Source: Alphaproteobacteria bacterium MarineAlpha9_Bin6
Lineage (GTDB): Bacteria; Pseudomonadota; Alphaproteobacteria; UBA7887
Assembly (NCBI GenBank): GCA_002937585.1
Contig: PTKE01000007.1
Span: 1-61,404 of the forward strand
Direction: 5' to 3'
Length of the DNA: 61,404 nucleotides
The notes beneath the pieces were generated by a model that saw nothing but the letters and a program-made list of their open reading frames with translations, had not been told where the DNA came from and made no database searches. A program made the position numbers and the translations under genes. This document shows, in pieces, positions 41,525 through 52,119 of the stretch (within the stretch, counting starts at the first letter, position 1; each line of letters opens with the position of its first letter).

Positions 41525-43612
41525 TTAGCGACCTTCTACCCGCCAAGCCATAAGCGCACCACCAAGCAACAACAAAAGCAGCAAAAACTCTGGTAAAAGC
41601 GGCGCCTGAAATAGCCCGCTCACGCGATATTGTTGGTTAACAACTAGACCAATCCATCCCGGGCCCATCGTGTTTCCAGTACCGCGCACTCGGCGTACTT
41701 GTGGAACACCTTTTTCCTCCAGCCACACAACCGAGCCGCCAGTAGCCGTGGCAATGGGCTCTACCAAGATCTCGGTCGCGCGCATATCTGCTACTTCTAA
41801 CGGATTTGCCACTCCGACCATAGCAACTGCCGATTGCTCGCCATGTTTCAGCTGATAAAGCCCACTACGGGGAACAGAAATAGTCGCCGTGGCTCGGCCG
41901 CCACCTACATCAACCAATGTTACGTCCTCACTTTTTCCATCAGGCCCTATGATAGTAACGGGGCCCCTAATTGGAGCCAAACTTCGCCTGGAGATATGGA
42001 TTCGTTGCTGGTTAGCGTCCGCCGACAGAGATTCCTCCTCTAGGTCGGGCTGTTTCATTAACCAGTGTACCAACCTCCGCAACAAATCCTGCTGGGGCCC
42101 ACCTCCCTCGAAACCTCGCGCCCACAACCATGACTGATCTGACAAGAGTTGCGCGACACGACCCGCACCAATGCGATCTAGGACCAGCAAAGGACTGTCC
42201 TCGGCACCGCGCATTAGAACCTCTCCACGCACAATTTCTGCCTCTATAAGGCGAAACCACCGGCCCCAAGGCGGGTCACCCGCAATCATTTCACCCTTGC
42301 CTGCCGTGTGGAGACTCGTCGTAACGGGATGCCGGCCACCTTCGTCGGACAGCCGGGGCCGATAGGCCGTCTCATACACCTTGCCCGTGGGCCGAGCTGG
42401 TAGGATCGCCGCTAGAGGTGTTGTCGCCAGACTAAGTGAAGATGCGAACGAAGGCCCGGCAATGTCAAGCACCGCTCCTCCGGCCAACACGTAGTCTACC
42501 AAGTTGCTAAGATAGGGTGCCGGAAGGATACCTCGGCGATGGTAACGGTCGAAGATGACCAAGTCGAATTTCTGCAAATTTACTGAAAACAATTCGCTGC
42601 TTGGAAACGGAATCAATGATAGCTCGCTCACCGGAGTCAGGTCCTGTTTGTTTGGCGGGCGCAAAATTGTGAAATGTACCAAATCGACAGCAGGATCTGC
42701 CTTTAGCAGGTTGCGCAATGTCCGTAATCCGGGCCCAGGCTCACCGGACACCAGCATGACTCGCAACCGATCCCGAATACCGTTGATCAGCGCGACCGCA
42801 CGATTGTTGTCAAGGGTGAGCTCTGACGGGCCAGGTTCAATATATAGTTCAAACGCCGTCAAACCCTCATGGTCGAGCACAATTTGGATTTCGTTGGTCA
42901 CCCCAATCTCAACCGTTGTGCGGAGAACGTCCTTCCCATCCGCACGCAGCGTGATGGGGATAACCTCACCCTCGGCATTGATATCATCCACACGTACAGC
43001 AATCGCCACCGAATCTCCCACAATCGCGTAACTTGGCATCTCTTCGATCACTAGGCGACGATCTAACTCACCTCGATTGCCTGTAAGTAGAACGTGGATC
43101 GGCCCAGCATAGGCGATATTGGCCGAATTTTTCGGAACATCATGGACCTGACCGTCGGTAATAATGATGGAGCCTGCGACACGCTCGGGCGGAACGTCGG
43201 ACAGCACCTCTTGAAGTGCCTCAAATAGGCGAGTGCCCTCACCAGCGTTACTTTCATCGACCACGATTGACCGCAACTCGAGGTCTCGCTCCTTTTGAAG
43301 ACGAACCCGAAGTTGCTCAGCTACCGTCGTTGCCAGCTCTAGTCGATTATTGGTGCGCTGGCTAAGCGTCTGATCAATCACCAACGCCGCTATATCCGGG
43401 AGATACTGGCGTTGCTCCCTAATGAGCGTTGGATTGATTAGGACCAGATACCCTGCACACAAAAATACTGCACGCCACCATATTCCGCATGCATGCGAAA
43501 TCAATGCAAACAACAAAATTGAGATGCCCACCACTGCTACGGTCGCCAAGACGCCCCAAGGCAAGCCTGGATTAAAATCGATACCCGTTGCCTGCATTAT
43601 TCCGCTACTCAA
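41525..43612 (-). CDS. Membrane protein with glutamine amidotransferase-like/VWA-like region, DUF58-MoxR cluster
   Basis: 695 aa; N-terminal TM helices, VAGSIIITDGQVHDVP, DLVIFDRYHRRGILP..YL..LVDYVLAGGAVLDIAGP, C-terminal TM. Confidence 0.8.
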   Translation of the reverse strand: MSSGIMQATGIDFNPGLPWGVLATVAVVGISILLFALISHACGIWWRAVFLCAGYLVLINPTLIREQRQYLPDIAALVIDQTLSQRTNNRLELATTVAEQLRVRLQKERDLELRSIVVDESNAGEGTRLFEALQEVLSDVPPERVAGSIIITDGQVHDVPKNSANIAYAGPIHVLLTGNRGELDRRLVIEEMPSYAIVGDSVAIAVRVDDINAEGEVIPITLRADGKDVLRTTVEIGVTNEIQIVLDHEGLTAFELYIEPGPSELTLDNNRAVALINGIRDRLRVMLVSGEPGPGLRTLRNLLKADPAVDLVHFTILRPPNKQDLTPVSELSLIPFPSSELFSVNLQKFDLVIFDRYHRRGILPAPYLSNLVDYVLAGGAVLDIAGPSFASSLSLATTPLAAILPARPTGKVYETAYRPRLSDEGGRHPVTTSLHTAGKGEMIAGDPPWGRWFRLIEAEIVRGEVLMRGAEDSPLLVLDRIGAGRVAQLLSDQSWLWARGFEGGGPQQDLLRRLVHWLMKQPDLEEESLSADANQQRIHISRRSLAPIRGPVTIIGPDGKSEDVTLVDVGGGRATATISVPRSGLYQLKHGEQSAVAMVGVANPLEVADMRATEILVEPIATATGGSVVWLEEKGVPQVRRVRGTGNTMGPGWIGLVVNQQYRVSGLFQAPLLPEFLLLLLLLGGALMAWRVEGR

Positions 43613-46445
43613 TTGCCGTGCTTTCGGCGCGTTTGAGTCGGCGCAAAATTGCAGGAATATGCACCTGATCCGCCTTGTAGTTGCCAGTTAGAGCATACAT
43701 GGTCAGATTAATCCCAAAACGAAATGCCAATTCGCGTTGACGTTCTCCGCCTGGTACGATCGGAAACAACGGGCTGCCGCTGGGAGATAATGCCCAAGCC
43801 GCAGCCCAGTCGTTGCCTCCAATCACCAGGGATGACACACCGTCATTCACCCCGCCCTGGTACTGCTCTACCCAAACATCACCACTTTCCCATCGCCCTG
43901 GGAAATGATCGATCAGGTAGAAAGACTGGGTGAGCGCATGACCCTGAGGGACTATCGATAAGGACGGCAGATTAAGGTTGCCAAGCATTTGTTGCAGGAG
44001 GCCAGTGGAGCGCGCTTTCGCTCTTTCGATTTGGCCACGGAACGCTTGATCTCTTGTATCCAAAAGAATCATACCACCCACCCGCAGATAGTGATCAATA
44101 TTGGCGAGGGCATCGCTGGACAGAAGTGACTGTTGATCAGTGACTGGCCAATAAAGCAATGGATATAGGATCAAGCTGTCCTTCTCAGGATCAACCGCTA
44201 CGGGCAGTGCAGGCTCCACGGCGGTGCGTTGCCTCAATACCCAACTCAGTCCTATAAGCCCCGCGCGGCTTATTGAATCGATTTCATCATCGCCAGTGAT
44301 AACGTATGCCAAGCGCACCGCTCGAGTAGCTTCTACAAGAAACTCGTCGTTCAAACTTTCGAGCACTTCTGACTCACCGGCGCCAGAGATAGTTGTTTGT
44401 GCGTAGGTAGGTACACCATGCGTCAGCGCCAATACCGACAAACACAACAAGAAAACTCCCGCTGAGCCCAGTCTCTGCTGCCGCCCTAGCGGCAACAACC
44501 CCCGCATCCACAACACGATCATGTAATCAGCCAAAGCCAAAATCATAGCGCTCAGCATGAGCCACGAACGTAGGTTCACCTGACGATCTCTGCCAAAACT
44601 GACACTCTCAATTCCCGCGGGCAGATTAGTAATTGGAACCAACTCATCAATTTTGTCACCCAAATTAAGTGCCCGCCGAACCATGGAAGTACCGTAAAGA
44701 CCTGGAGGATGTCCTGAATCAGGTATCTGGCGCCTGATATCGCCAGCCTGAATCGCAAATGAGTCGGCGTTTGGTGGTCCTAACCGACCGAATCCGTCGA
44801 GCACTCTCAACGGTGGCAGCAAATCGACCCCAGGTTCGTCACCTACTCCTTCACCGAGTTCAATAACACGGCGCAACATATCTACAAACAATCCCGACAG
44901 GGCTAGATTAGACCAGTCTGTGTTGGCTGAGGTGTGAAATAGGATTAGCCATCCATCGCCTTTGCTCAAGCCAGTGACCAAGGGTGTTCCGTCCACCAAC
45001 CGGGCCCACGTGCGCGCATTCATCTCCGGTGACGGCTCGGCCAAAACCTGACGGTTAATCACCACGTCGTTTGGAATCTCTAGTTTTGCGAAAGGCGAGC
45101 TATCCCCAAAAGGTCCAAGCGGCATAGGCTCTTGCCACGACAAGGCACCGCCAAGCGAACGTCCACCAGTGTTGCGAAGCGGCACCGGCACTAAAGTGTC
45201 TATACCAGCTGCAAGACGCGGGCCCGCAAAACGAACTAAGACGCCCCCCTGCTCGATCCAAGCTTCGAGTGTCTGACGATCCTGTTCAGGCAAGTGCCCG
45301 ACATCGGCCAGCATTAACACCGACAAACCATTTTTGGTCAGTAACTCGATGTTCCCGTGTCGGACTTCGTTATATGGGTTCAGTGCACGCTCGAGATAAT
45401 ACAAGTCGGACAGTAGAGGCTGATTACTTTCAAAGCCACCGCCTGAGATTAATCCGACAGGACGCCGCCGCCACCGTTCATCCAACAAGAACACTGCGCC
45501 TGCGCCAGGAACACCCTCGATATCGAGACGAAAAATTTCGTTCCGCAAGCTAACCGGAATATCAAACAGCTGTTCGCTCAATTTCTCATCTGCAGCAAAC
45601 TTAATCGGCACCCGATCAATTAACCTTCCGTCTTCAGTTGTCGCACGTATCCAGACTGTCGATCTCGGGCCGACCTCGGGTCTAAGCACTCGCGCAACAA
45701 GACTCGAACCGGAATCGCGGGGCGCTAACAAAACCATAGCGCGGCGGCGCGGCGATTCCGTATAGACTCTCACCTTCCCGAAGCCCTGTAGGGCCTGAGC
45801 GAAGGCTAAAGTTTGGGCGGGAGCACCCACGTGCAAACCATCACTTAACCACGCGACTAAAGCCTTGTCTCCAATGGTTTGTTTAACCTCCTTGCGGCTT
45901 AGACTCGTTAATAACGCCTGGCGATCTACCGGCCAGGGTTGTGGTGTGAGCGCCTGAATAAATTGACCAGCCTCTTTCGGGGTTAACAGATCACTGACTT
46001 CTATGGCGGCGTCGCCGCCAGCACTCGGGCGAGGTGCAGCACGAGCCATTATGATGTTGCGGTCCTCCCTATCCGCCTGTCCTATCAGAGCCTTCAAAGT
46101 TTCGAGCCGTTTCTTCCAACCCATTGCCGAGGTCCAACCATCGTCAATTACAACTAACAATGGCCCCGATCCGGATAGCCGAGGCAATGGATTTACCAAT
46201 GGGCCTGCGACTGCAAGAATTATCAGGGTTGCGATTATTAGACGGAGCAACAATAACCACAGCGGGGTCTTATCCGGCGTCTGTTCTTGCCGACGCAGAC
46301 CAAAAAGAAACCGGACCGCCGGAAACTGAATTAAACGAGGCGCCGGGGGATTAACTTTGAGCAGCCACCATATGACTGGAAGAACAACCAGCGCACCTAA
46401 TGCCCATGGCACAGCAAAACCCAACGTAGCGAGTCCAAAGGTCAT
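43605..46445 (-). CDS. DUF4159 domain-containing membrane protein with BatA-like N-terminus
   Basis: LGFAVPWALGALVVLPVIWWLLKVNPPAPRLIQFPAVRFL (BatA/aerotolerance N-term) and C-terminal RLAYVITGDDEIDSISRAGLIGLS...LYPLLYWPV (DUF4159). Confidence 0.9.
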   Translation of the reverse strand: MTFGLATLGFAVPWALGALVVLPVIWWLLKVNPPAPRLIQFPAVRFLFGLRRQEQTPDKTPLWLLLLRLIIATLIILAVAGPLVNPLPRLSGSGPLLVVIDDGWTSAMGWKKRLETLKALIGQADREDRNIIMARAAPRPSAGGDAAIEVSDLLTPKEAGQFIQALTPQPWPVDRQALLTSLSRKEVKQTIGDKALVAWLSDGLHVGAPAQTLAFAQALQGFGKVRVYTESPRRRAMVLLAPRDSGSSLVARVLRPEVGPRSTVWIRATTEDGRLIDRVPIKFAADEKLSEQLFDIPVSLRNEIFRLDIEGVPGAGAVFLLDERWRRRPVGLISGGGFESNQPLLSDLYYLERALNPYNEVRHGNIELLTKNGLSVLMLADVGHLPEQDRQTLEAWIEQGGVLVRFAGPRLAAGIDTLVPVPLRNTGGRSLGGALSWQEPMPLGPFGDSSPFAKLEIPNDVVINRQVLAEPSPEMNARTWARLVDGTPLVTGLSKGDGWLILFHTSANTDWSNLALSGLFVDMLRRVIELGEGVGDEPGVDLLPPLRVLDGFGRLGPPNADSFAIQAGDIRRQIPDSGHPPGLYGTSMVRRALNLGDKIDELVPITNLPAGIESVSFGRDRQVNLRSWLMLSAMILALADYMIVLWMRGLLPLGRQQRLGSAGVFLLCLSVLALTHGVPTYAQTTISGAGESEVLESLNDEFLVEATRAVRLAYVITGDDEIDSISRAGLIGLSWVLRQRTAVEPALPVAVDPEKDSLILYPLLYWPVTDQQSLLSSDALANIDHYLRVGGMILLDTRDQAFRGQIERAKARSTGLLQQMLGNLNLPSLSIVPQGHALTQSFYLIDHFPGRWESGDVWVEQYQGGVNDGVSSLVIGGNDWAAAWALSPSGSPLFPIVPGGERQRELAFRFGINLTMYALTGNYKADQVHIPAILRRLKRAESTAIE

Positions 46446-46461
46446 CGGAAATAAGTCCCCC

Positions 46462-47355
46462 TCAGAACAATCGGCCTAGACTGCCGGAAAGCGTTAAATA
46501 AAGCGAAAGCAGCGCCATTTCGGGAGGACGGTCGGTCCGATGACTCAAAAAATTCCACCCCGTTCGACTTGTTATAGCCGACAGGTTCTCACGGTGCAGT
46601 GTTAGACGCTTTGAATAGTCGGCGCGAACTGCTTCGACCCGGCCTATTACAGTCTCTCCCTCACCTTCCAAACCCGTAAAACGGGCGCGACCTGTGAATG
46701 GCAAGGTCTCTTCCGCCGGATCCAACACCTGGGCCAGATGGCCAGCCAGCCCCTGTCCGGCAAACCATTTAATAATATCCTCCAGATCGCCAGGCGGCTC
46801 CAGAAAATCACTAATCAACACTACGTGCGCATGACGTGGTAGCTTCATCCGTGGCGGAGTACTGATCTGAGGTATTGCGTCTTGCCCAGTTATTGCCTCT
46901 GCCAAACGCGGAAGCGCCCCGTTCCCACGTAACGGTTTACCCCCATATTGAACCAATCCTACCTGCTCACCAGCGCGTAGCAACAGAGAGGCAAGTGCTA
47001 GAAGCAAGAGCTTGGCTCGGATCGCTTTAGACTCTGGCACTTCCTTAGAGTGATATTCCATTGATGGTGATCGATCACACCACAACCACACACTTTGAGA
47101 TGCTTCCCATTCTTGTTCTCGGACGTAGACCCGCTGTGATTTGGCAGACTGGCGCCAATCAATCAACGATACGGGATCGGTTGGCTGATAACGACGAAAC
47201 TGCCAAAATGTCTCGCCTGGGCCTGATCGTCGCCGGCCATGAACACCTTGAAAGACCGAGGCAGCGACTCGTTGTGCGGCGATAAGCAGTGGCGGGAACG
47301 GAACAGCGATGGATTCGGCGCGTCGCTGCAAATCCTGCGCCGACTTTGCCATCAC
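46462..47355 (-). CDS. DUF58 domain-containing protein
   Basis: GVHGRRRSGPGETFWQFRRYQPTDPVSLIDWRQSAKSQRVYVREQEWE. Confidence 0.95.
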   Translation of the reverse strand: MMAKSAQDLQRRAESIAVPFPPLLIAAQRVAASVFQGVHGRRRSGPGETFWQFRRYQPTDPVSLIDWRQSAKSQRVYVREQEWEASQSVWLWCDRSPSMEYHSKEVPESKAIRAKLLLLALASLLLRAGEQVGLVQYGGKPLRGNGALPRLAEAITGQDAIPQISTPPRMKLPRHAHVVLISDFLEPPGDLEDIIKWFAGQGLAGHLAQVLDPAEETLPFTGRARFTGLEGEGETVIGRVEAVRADYSKRLTLHRENLSAITSRTGWNFLSHRTDRPPEMALLSLYLTLSGSLGRLF

Positions 47356-47400
47356 CTAAAACCTCATCCGTTTTCTATAATTGAGAAGTGCGTAAATTAT

Positions 47401-48411
47401 CTAGGCAAACGGTGCGCACATTTGCTCAATCACTTGCTCGAGCGTCAAGCCTTCAGCACGTGCAGTAAAACTGATGTTCATCCGATGGCGAAGCACCGGC
47501 GGCGCCAATGCTACCACGTCATCGATTGATGGTGAGACACGCCCATCGAGTAGCGCTCGGGCGCGCGTTGCCAACATTAAAGCCTGACCCGCTCTGGGCC
47601 CGGGGCCCCATGAAACATTGTCAGCCACCAGCTTAATGTTACTGGTTTTAGGGCGCCCGGAGCGAATGAGTTCCAAGATCGCCTCCACCACGCTCTCACC
47701 TACGGGGACAGTTCGCACCAGCCGTTGCGCAGCACACAGCTCCTCCGCCGTCAAAACTTGCTCAGCAAGTTTCTCCGTTGAACCAGTTGTCTCAACGAGC
47801 ATTTTCCATTCATCATCGCGCCCGGGATAGTCAATATCAACTTGCATTAAGAAGCGGTCGAGCTGCGCCTCAGGCAACGGGTAAATGCCTTCCTGTTCTA
47901 TCGGATTCTGGGTTGCAATTACATGAAAAGGATGGGGTAGCGCGTGGGACCGTCCGGCCACCGAAATTTTGTGCTCTTGCATCGCCTGTAGGAGCGCCGA
48001 TTGCGTGCGTGGACTGGCTCTGTTTATCTCGTCTGCCATTAAAAGTTGGCAAAATACCGGTCCCTCTATAAAGCGGAAACTGCGCCGTCCCGTCTCCGTT
48101 TCTTCAAGCACTTCAGAGCCAAGAATGTCAGCTGGCATCAAATCTGGGGTGAACTGAACCCGCTGCTCGGACAAACCAAGAATCGTTCCGAGCATTTCAG
48201 TCAGCCGCGTCTTTGCCAAACCAGGGACCCCCACGAGCAACACGTGCCCACCTGACAACAACGTAATGAGAACTTGATCGACCACGCGCGTTTGGCCAAA
48301 AATCAAAGTTGCGATGTGGTCACGGACCCTGCCCATCGACTCGACCAGCGCATCAACATCTTGGATTACTTCATCCTGCAATCGCTCGGTAGCAGAGAGC
48401 ATATTCGACAT
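47401..48411 (-). CDS. MoxR family AAA+ ATPase
   Basis: GHVLLVGVPGLAKTRL Walker A, LLMADEINRASPRTQSALLQAMQE, IATQNPIEQEGIYPLPEAQLDRFLMQ. Confidence 0.97.
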   Translation of the reverse strand: MSNMLSATERLQDEVIQDVDALVESMGRVRDHIATLIFGQTRVVDQVLITLLSGGHVLLVGVPGLAKTRLTEMLGTILGLSEQRVQFTPDLMPADILGSEVLEETETGRRSFRFIEGPVFCQLLMADEINRASPRTQSALLQAMQEHKISVAGRSHALPHPFHVIATQNPIEQEGIYPLPEAQLDRFLMQVDIDYPGRDDEWKMLVETTGSTEKLAEQVLTAEELCAAQRLVRTVPVGESVVEAILELIRSGRPKTSNIKLVADNVSWGPGPRAGQALMLATRARALLDGRVSPSIDDVVALAPPVLRHRMNISFTARAEGLTLEQVIEQMCAPFA

Positions 48412-48496
48412 CCTATTTCTGACCCGCGGTTTCGTTTAGTGTACGGACATAAAATCGACACCCAACGACCGCCTATATGACACACTAGGGGAAACT

Positions 48497-49021
48497 GTGA
48501 AAACTGCGCGCGAACAGGAAGATAACCGCAACACTAATGCCGAATCCGACTTTCGAATAGCACGCGACGGCACGTGGTTCTATCATGGTTCACCGATCCT
48601 TCGCAAATCACTCGTGAAGTTATTTTCCACTGTTCTCACTCGTGAAAAAGATGGGAGCTTCTGGCTAGTGACGCCAGTCGAGCGAGTAGAAGTAACCGTC
48701 GATGATGCCCCCTTTGTAGTGGTGGCAGCAACTCATGCAGGATCGGGAAGATACCAGTGCCTTCATTTTCGAACGAACCTTGGCGATATGATTGAGGCCG
48801 GGCCGGAACATCCAATTTGGGTCATAGTAAATCCGGAAAACGGCCAACCCACACCTTATGTAAAGATTCGCTCTGGCATTGAGGCGTTAATCGCAAGGAC
48901 AGTGTTTTATGATTTAGTAGCATGGGCTGAAGAAGACGTCTCAATTGGCGAGCTTTTCATACAAAGCAACAACATGCGTTTTTCTCTTGGTCGCTTTACA
49001 GAAGAAAACAATACGGCATGA
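48497..49021 (+). CDS. DUF1285 domain-containing protein
   Basis: DFRIARDGTWFYHGSPILRKSLVKLFSTVLTREKDGSFWLVTPVERVEVTVDDAPFVV. Confidence 0.93.
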   Translation: MKTAREQEDNRNTNAESDFRIARDGTWFYHGSPILRKSLVKLFSTVLTREKDGSFWLVTPVERVEVTVDDAPFVVVAATHAGSGRYQCLHFRTNLGDMIEAGPEHPIWVIVNPENGQPTPYVKIRSGIEALIARTVFYDLVAWAEEDVSIGELFIQSNNMRFSLGRFTEENNTA

Positions 49022-49623
49022 TGCGGGCACGTCTGGTTAAAAGCTTTGCCGACCGTCGCAGCGACACTGAAATTACTGCCGCGCTCACTATAGAATCTGA
49101 AACCTATTTTCAAAAGCCGGTCGAAGATTTAACATCAGCAGCAGTGCTCGTGCCGATCGTCGACTATGTCGATGGCCTAACCGTACTGCTCACGCAACGC
49201 GGCGCACTTTTGAAGAATCATCCTGGACAAGTCAGTTTTCCGGGTGGGCAAAGTGAAAACATCGACGCTGATTCCACTGCTACCGCACTACGCGAATCAG
49301 AAGAAGAGATCGGCCTTAATCGAGACCGAGTTGAAGTTCTCGGAAATCTCGACGTGTGCTTAACAGGTACCGGGTATAGAGTTGTCCCGGTTGTGGGACT
49401 CGTTACTCCACCCTTAAAATTGCATTTGGATGACTTTGAAGTGGTGGATGCATTCGAGGTGCCGCTCAAACTAATCCTTGATGCTCGAAATTACCGCCGC
49501 GATAGTATCATTACGGATTCTGGCCAGCATCGTGAATTTTACGTCCTCGATTATCACGATCGGTATATTTGGGGGGCCACTGCACGCATCTTAGTTAATC
49601 TACGCGACCTAATGATGAACTGA
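49018..49623 (+). CDS. CoA pyrophosphatase (NUDIX hydrolase)
   Basis: LLTQRGALLKNHPGQVSFPGGQSE...ALRESEEEIGL NUDIX box. Confidence 0.94.
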   Translation: MMRARLVKSFADRRSDTEITAALTIESETYFQKPVEDLTSAAVLVPIVDYVDGLTVLLTQRGALLKNHPGQVSFPGGQSENIDADSTATALRESEEEIGLNRDRVEVLGNLDVCLTGTGYRVVPVVGLVTPPLKLHLDDFEVVDAFEVPLKLILDARNYRRDSIITDSGQHREFYVLDYHDRYIWGATARILVNLRDLMMN

Positions 49624-49626
49624 ACC

Positions 49627-49905
49627 GTGAAACTATTCCTAACCAAAATCCTACCGTTGCTATTACCCCTCGCAATCTATGTGGGTTGGTTGATTTACGC
49701 TCGCAAGCGTGCGCGCGCCCTGGGTACAACAAAACCCAGAACCATTATTGATGCTCCATGGCCAATCATGTTACTGACGGGGCTTAGCGTGATGATATTC
49801 GGAATGGTTGCACTCGGTTTGTTTACTGGCGAGAAACCGGGTGGGATCTACGTTCCACCACATATGGAAAACGGCGAGATCGTCCCGGGCCAGATCGAAC
49901 GGTGA
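49627..49905 (+). CDS. DUF6111 family small membrane protein
   Basis: Two TM segments, PWPIMLLTG..., G..Y.PPH.E.G.I.PG at the C-terminus; between CoA pyrophosphatase and CCA transferase. Confidence 0.75.
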   Translation: MKLFLTKILPLLLPLAIYVGWLIYARKRARALGTTKPRTIIDAPWPIMLLTGLSVMIFGMVALGLFTGEKPGGIYVPPHMENGEIVPGQIER

Positions 49906-51164
49906 CAGTTCCAACGACACCGATATCAAAAATTCCGCGCCAACAATGGTTGCGAAAGCCGTCCACCCTAGCAGTAATGAAAGCCCTGACAAGCGGAGGT
50001 GCAGAGGTTCGGTTTGTCGGCGGCTGCGTCCGCGATGCTTTGCTAGGCCGCCAAGGCATAGATAATATAGACATCGCCACGTCGACAGCCCCAAACCAAG
50101 TGATAACGTTGCTAGAAGACGCTGGCTTAAAAGCGATACCCACCGGCTTGCAACATGGCACTGTCACCGCAGTCGCCGCTAACGAGACATTCGAAATCAC
50201 TACGCTGCGCCGCGATATTAATACGGATGGGCGTCACGCTACGGTTGCCTTCACTACCGATTGGTCGACCGATGCCAATCGTCGGGATTTCACTATCAAT
50301 GCAATGTATTGTGACTTAGATGGAACATTGTATGACCCACTGGGAGGCGCCGATGATCTAAGGTCTGGGAAAATACGATTCGTCGGCAATGCCAATAGGC
50401 GGATTGAAGAGGATGTGCTGCGCATCCTTCGGTTTTTTCGATTTTATGCCCACTTTGGCAAAAACCGACCAGATGCAGAGGCGCTTGCTGCCTGCGGCGC
50501 AGCTGCCGAAAAACTTGACACTCTCTCGGGCCACCGAATCCGCGTAGAACTGCTCAAATGGCTAGACGCACCTGACCCTATACAAGCGCTTAAATACGCA
50601 GATGACTGTGGTGTTCTTGCCAGCACACTAAAATTTTCCCCTAACGAAACCGCTATTGTCAGGGTCCAAAATCTTGTTTCAGTTGAAACTAAAACGGGAT
50701 GCGCTGATCCGATACGGAGATTGGCAGCTTTAGCATCTGACTCTAAACAACGAACAGCCCTAACCAATCACCTCAAGCTTTCCAGTGAGGGACAACGTCG
50801 ACTTGAGGGAATGTTTACCTCATCAGTTAAAGTCACGCCGGCCCTAAGCGATGCAGAGGCCTACCGTGCCTTATACCGCCTCGGGCCCGAACGCTTTGTC
50901 GATATGGCATTAATGGCCTGGGCTCAGGTATCGAGCGAGGACAACGGGGACTGGCAAAAGTTATTAGATCTCGTTGACAACTGGCAGCGTCCACAGCTTC
51001 CGGTTTCGGGCAAGGATATATTGGCTCTGGGCGTCCCGGCTGGGCCTTTAATAGGCAAGGCGCTCAACGAAGCCGAAGAATGGTGGATAGCAGGTAACTT
51101 CGAAGCGGGACGCAAGAAAACCTTGGCTCAAGTTCGAACAATCCTCGCTGATCACAAACAATAA
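49902..51164 (+). CDS. CCA tRNA nucleotidyltransferase
   Basis: VRFVGGCVRDALLGR, DNIDIATSTAP, RRDFTINAMY, RIEEDVLRILRFFRF. Confidence 0.95.
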   Translation: MTVPTTPISKIPRQQWLRKPSTLAVMKALTSGGAEVRFVGGCVRDALLGRQGIDNIDIATSTAPNQVITLLEDAGLKAIPTGLQHGTVTAVAANETFEITTLRRDINTDGRHATVAFTTDWSTDANRRDFTINAMYCDLDGTLYDPLGGADDLRSGKIRFVGNANRRIEEDVLRILRFFRFYAHFGKNRPDAEALAACGAAAEKLDTLSGHRIRVELLKWLDAPDPIQALKYADDCGVLASTLKFSPNETAIVRVQNLVSVETKTGCADPIRRLAALASDSKQRTALTNHLKLSSEGQRRLEGMFTSSVKVTPALSDAEAYRALYRLGPERFVDMALMAWAQVSSEDNGDWQKLLDLVDNWQRPQLPVSGKDILALGVPAGPLIGKALNEAEEWWIAGNFEAGRKKTLAQVRTILADHKQ

Positions 51165-51189
51165 AACCCGTAGACGCTCCGCTGCTACG

Positions 51190-52047
51190 TCAATCCAACC
51201 TCACGGACGATCTCGAGCGATGAGCCTCACGCAGCAAAACAATCACTCCATCTGCACCACCATCAGCGACAGCATGAGCAATCTCGCCCCACGATCCATC
51301 CAGCATACCGACCGGTACAACATTACTTTGAGTCACCGAGCCAAGTTCCCGACCCACTTCGTTAATAACAGACCAATGCACCTCCACTAACTGTCCATCT
51401 CCCCGAATGCTGGTCTTAACACTGCCAAGTACTACCAACGCACCGTCGTGCGAATCATCGAGCACACGAATGGAGCGACGACCAAGAGCCGCGCTCATCG
51501 CAGAAGTTAGTGAAATCCGACCGTCGCCTGGTGCGCCGTCAACTGGATGCAACACAACTGTCGGCAACGTAAGAGTACGACTTTTCGCCCTAGGTGGGTC
51601 TCCAGCTTTCATTAACAAGGCAATGCGGTTTGCCGCATCTTGAGCCAGCTTTGCCAAGTTAGCTTCATCAGTTGCACCAACCTGGTCAAATAATCCGATC
51701 ACAACTCCATCTGCAGCAACAATCCGCCATAACAGGTGGATTGAATCGGTAGGAGTTTCAGAGAACTCTCCCACCAAAAGATAGCTTCCTTGATTGGCAA
51801 CAACTCGACTTGAAACGACATCGCGCGAGGTCAACTCTTCGCCCAATATCCTGATAAAATTGGACTCAAAAACGGCCGGGGCGTTGTCTATGCCCGCCAG
51901 AAACAGACCAAATTTTGCTTCTAGCTCGGGCGGCATACTATCAGCCGCTTTCACTATCGGCTGAAACGGTCTCGGCAGAGGCTGACACGCCGCTACTAAA
52001 AACACACTAAAGACTATCGTAACTATCAGTTTAGTCGAGAGGATCAT
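51190..52047 (-). CDS. Hypothetical lipoprotein downstream of pgeF
   Basis: N-terminal signal with lipobox VFLVAAC; downstream of pgeF, as I recall for related genomes. Confidence 0.75.
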   Translation of the reverse strand: MILSTKLIVTIVFSVFLVAACQPLPRPFQPIVKAADSMPPELEAKFGLFLAGIDNAPAVFESNFIRILGEELTSRDVVSSRVVANQGSYLLVGEFSETPTDSIHLLWRIVAADGVVIGLFDQVGATDEANLAKLAQDAANRIALLMKAGDPPRAKSRTLTLPTVVLHPVDGAPGDGRISLTSAMSAALGRRSIRVLDDSHDGALVVLGSVKTSIRGDGQLVEVHWSVINEVGRELGSVTQSNVVPVGMLDGSWGEIAHAVADGGADGVIVLLREAHRSRSSVRLD

Positions 52048-52119
52048 ATCATCAGCACACAGCTTACAACGAGCCCTAACACACATATCACTGCAAAAAT
52101 CACGATATGCGGCACAGCA

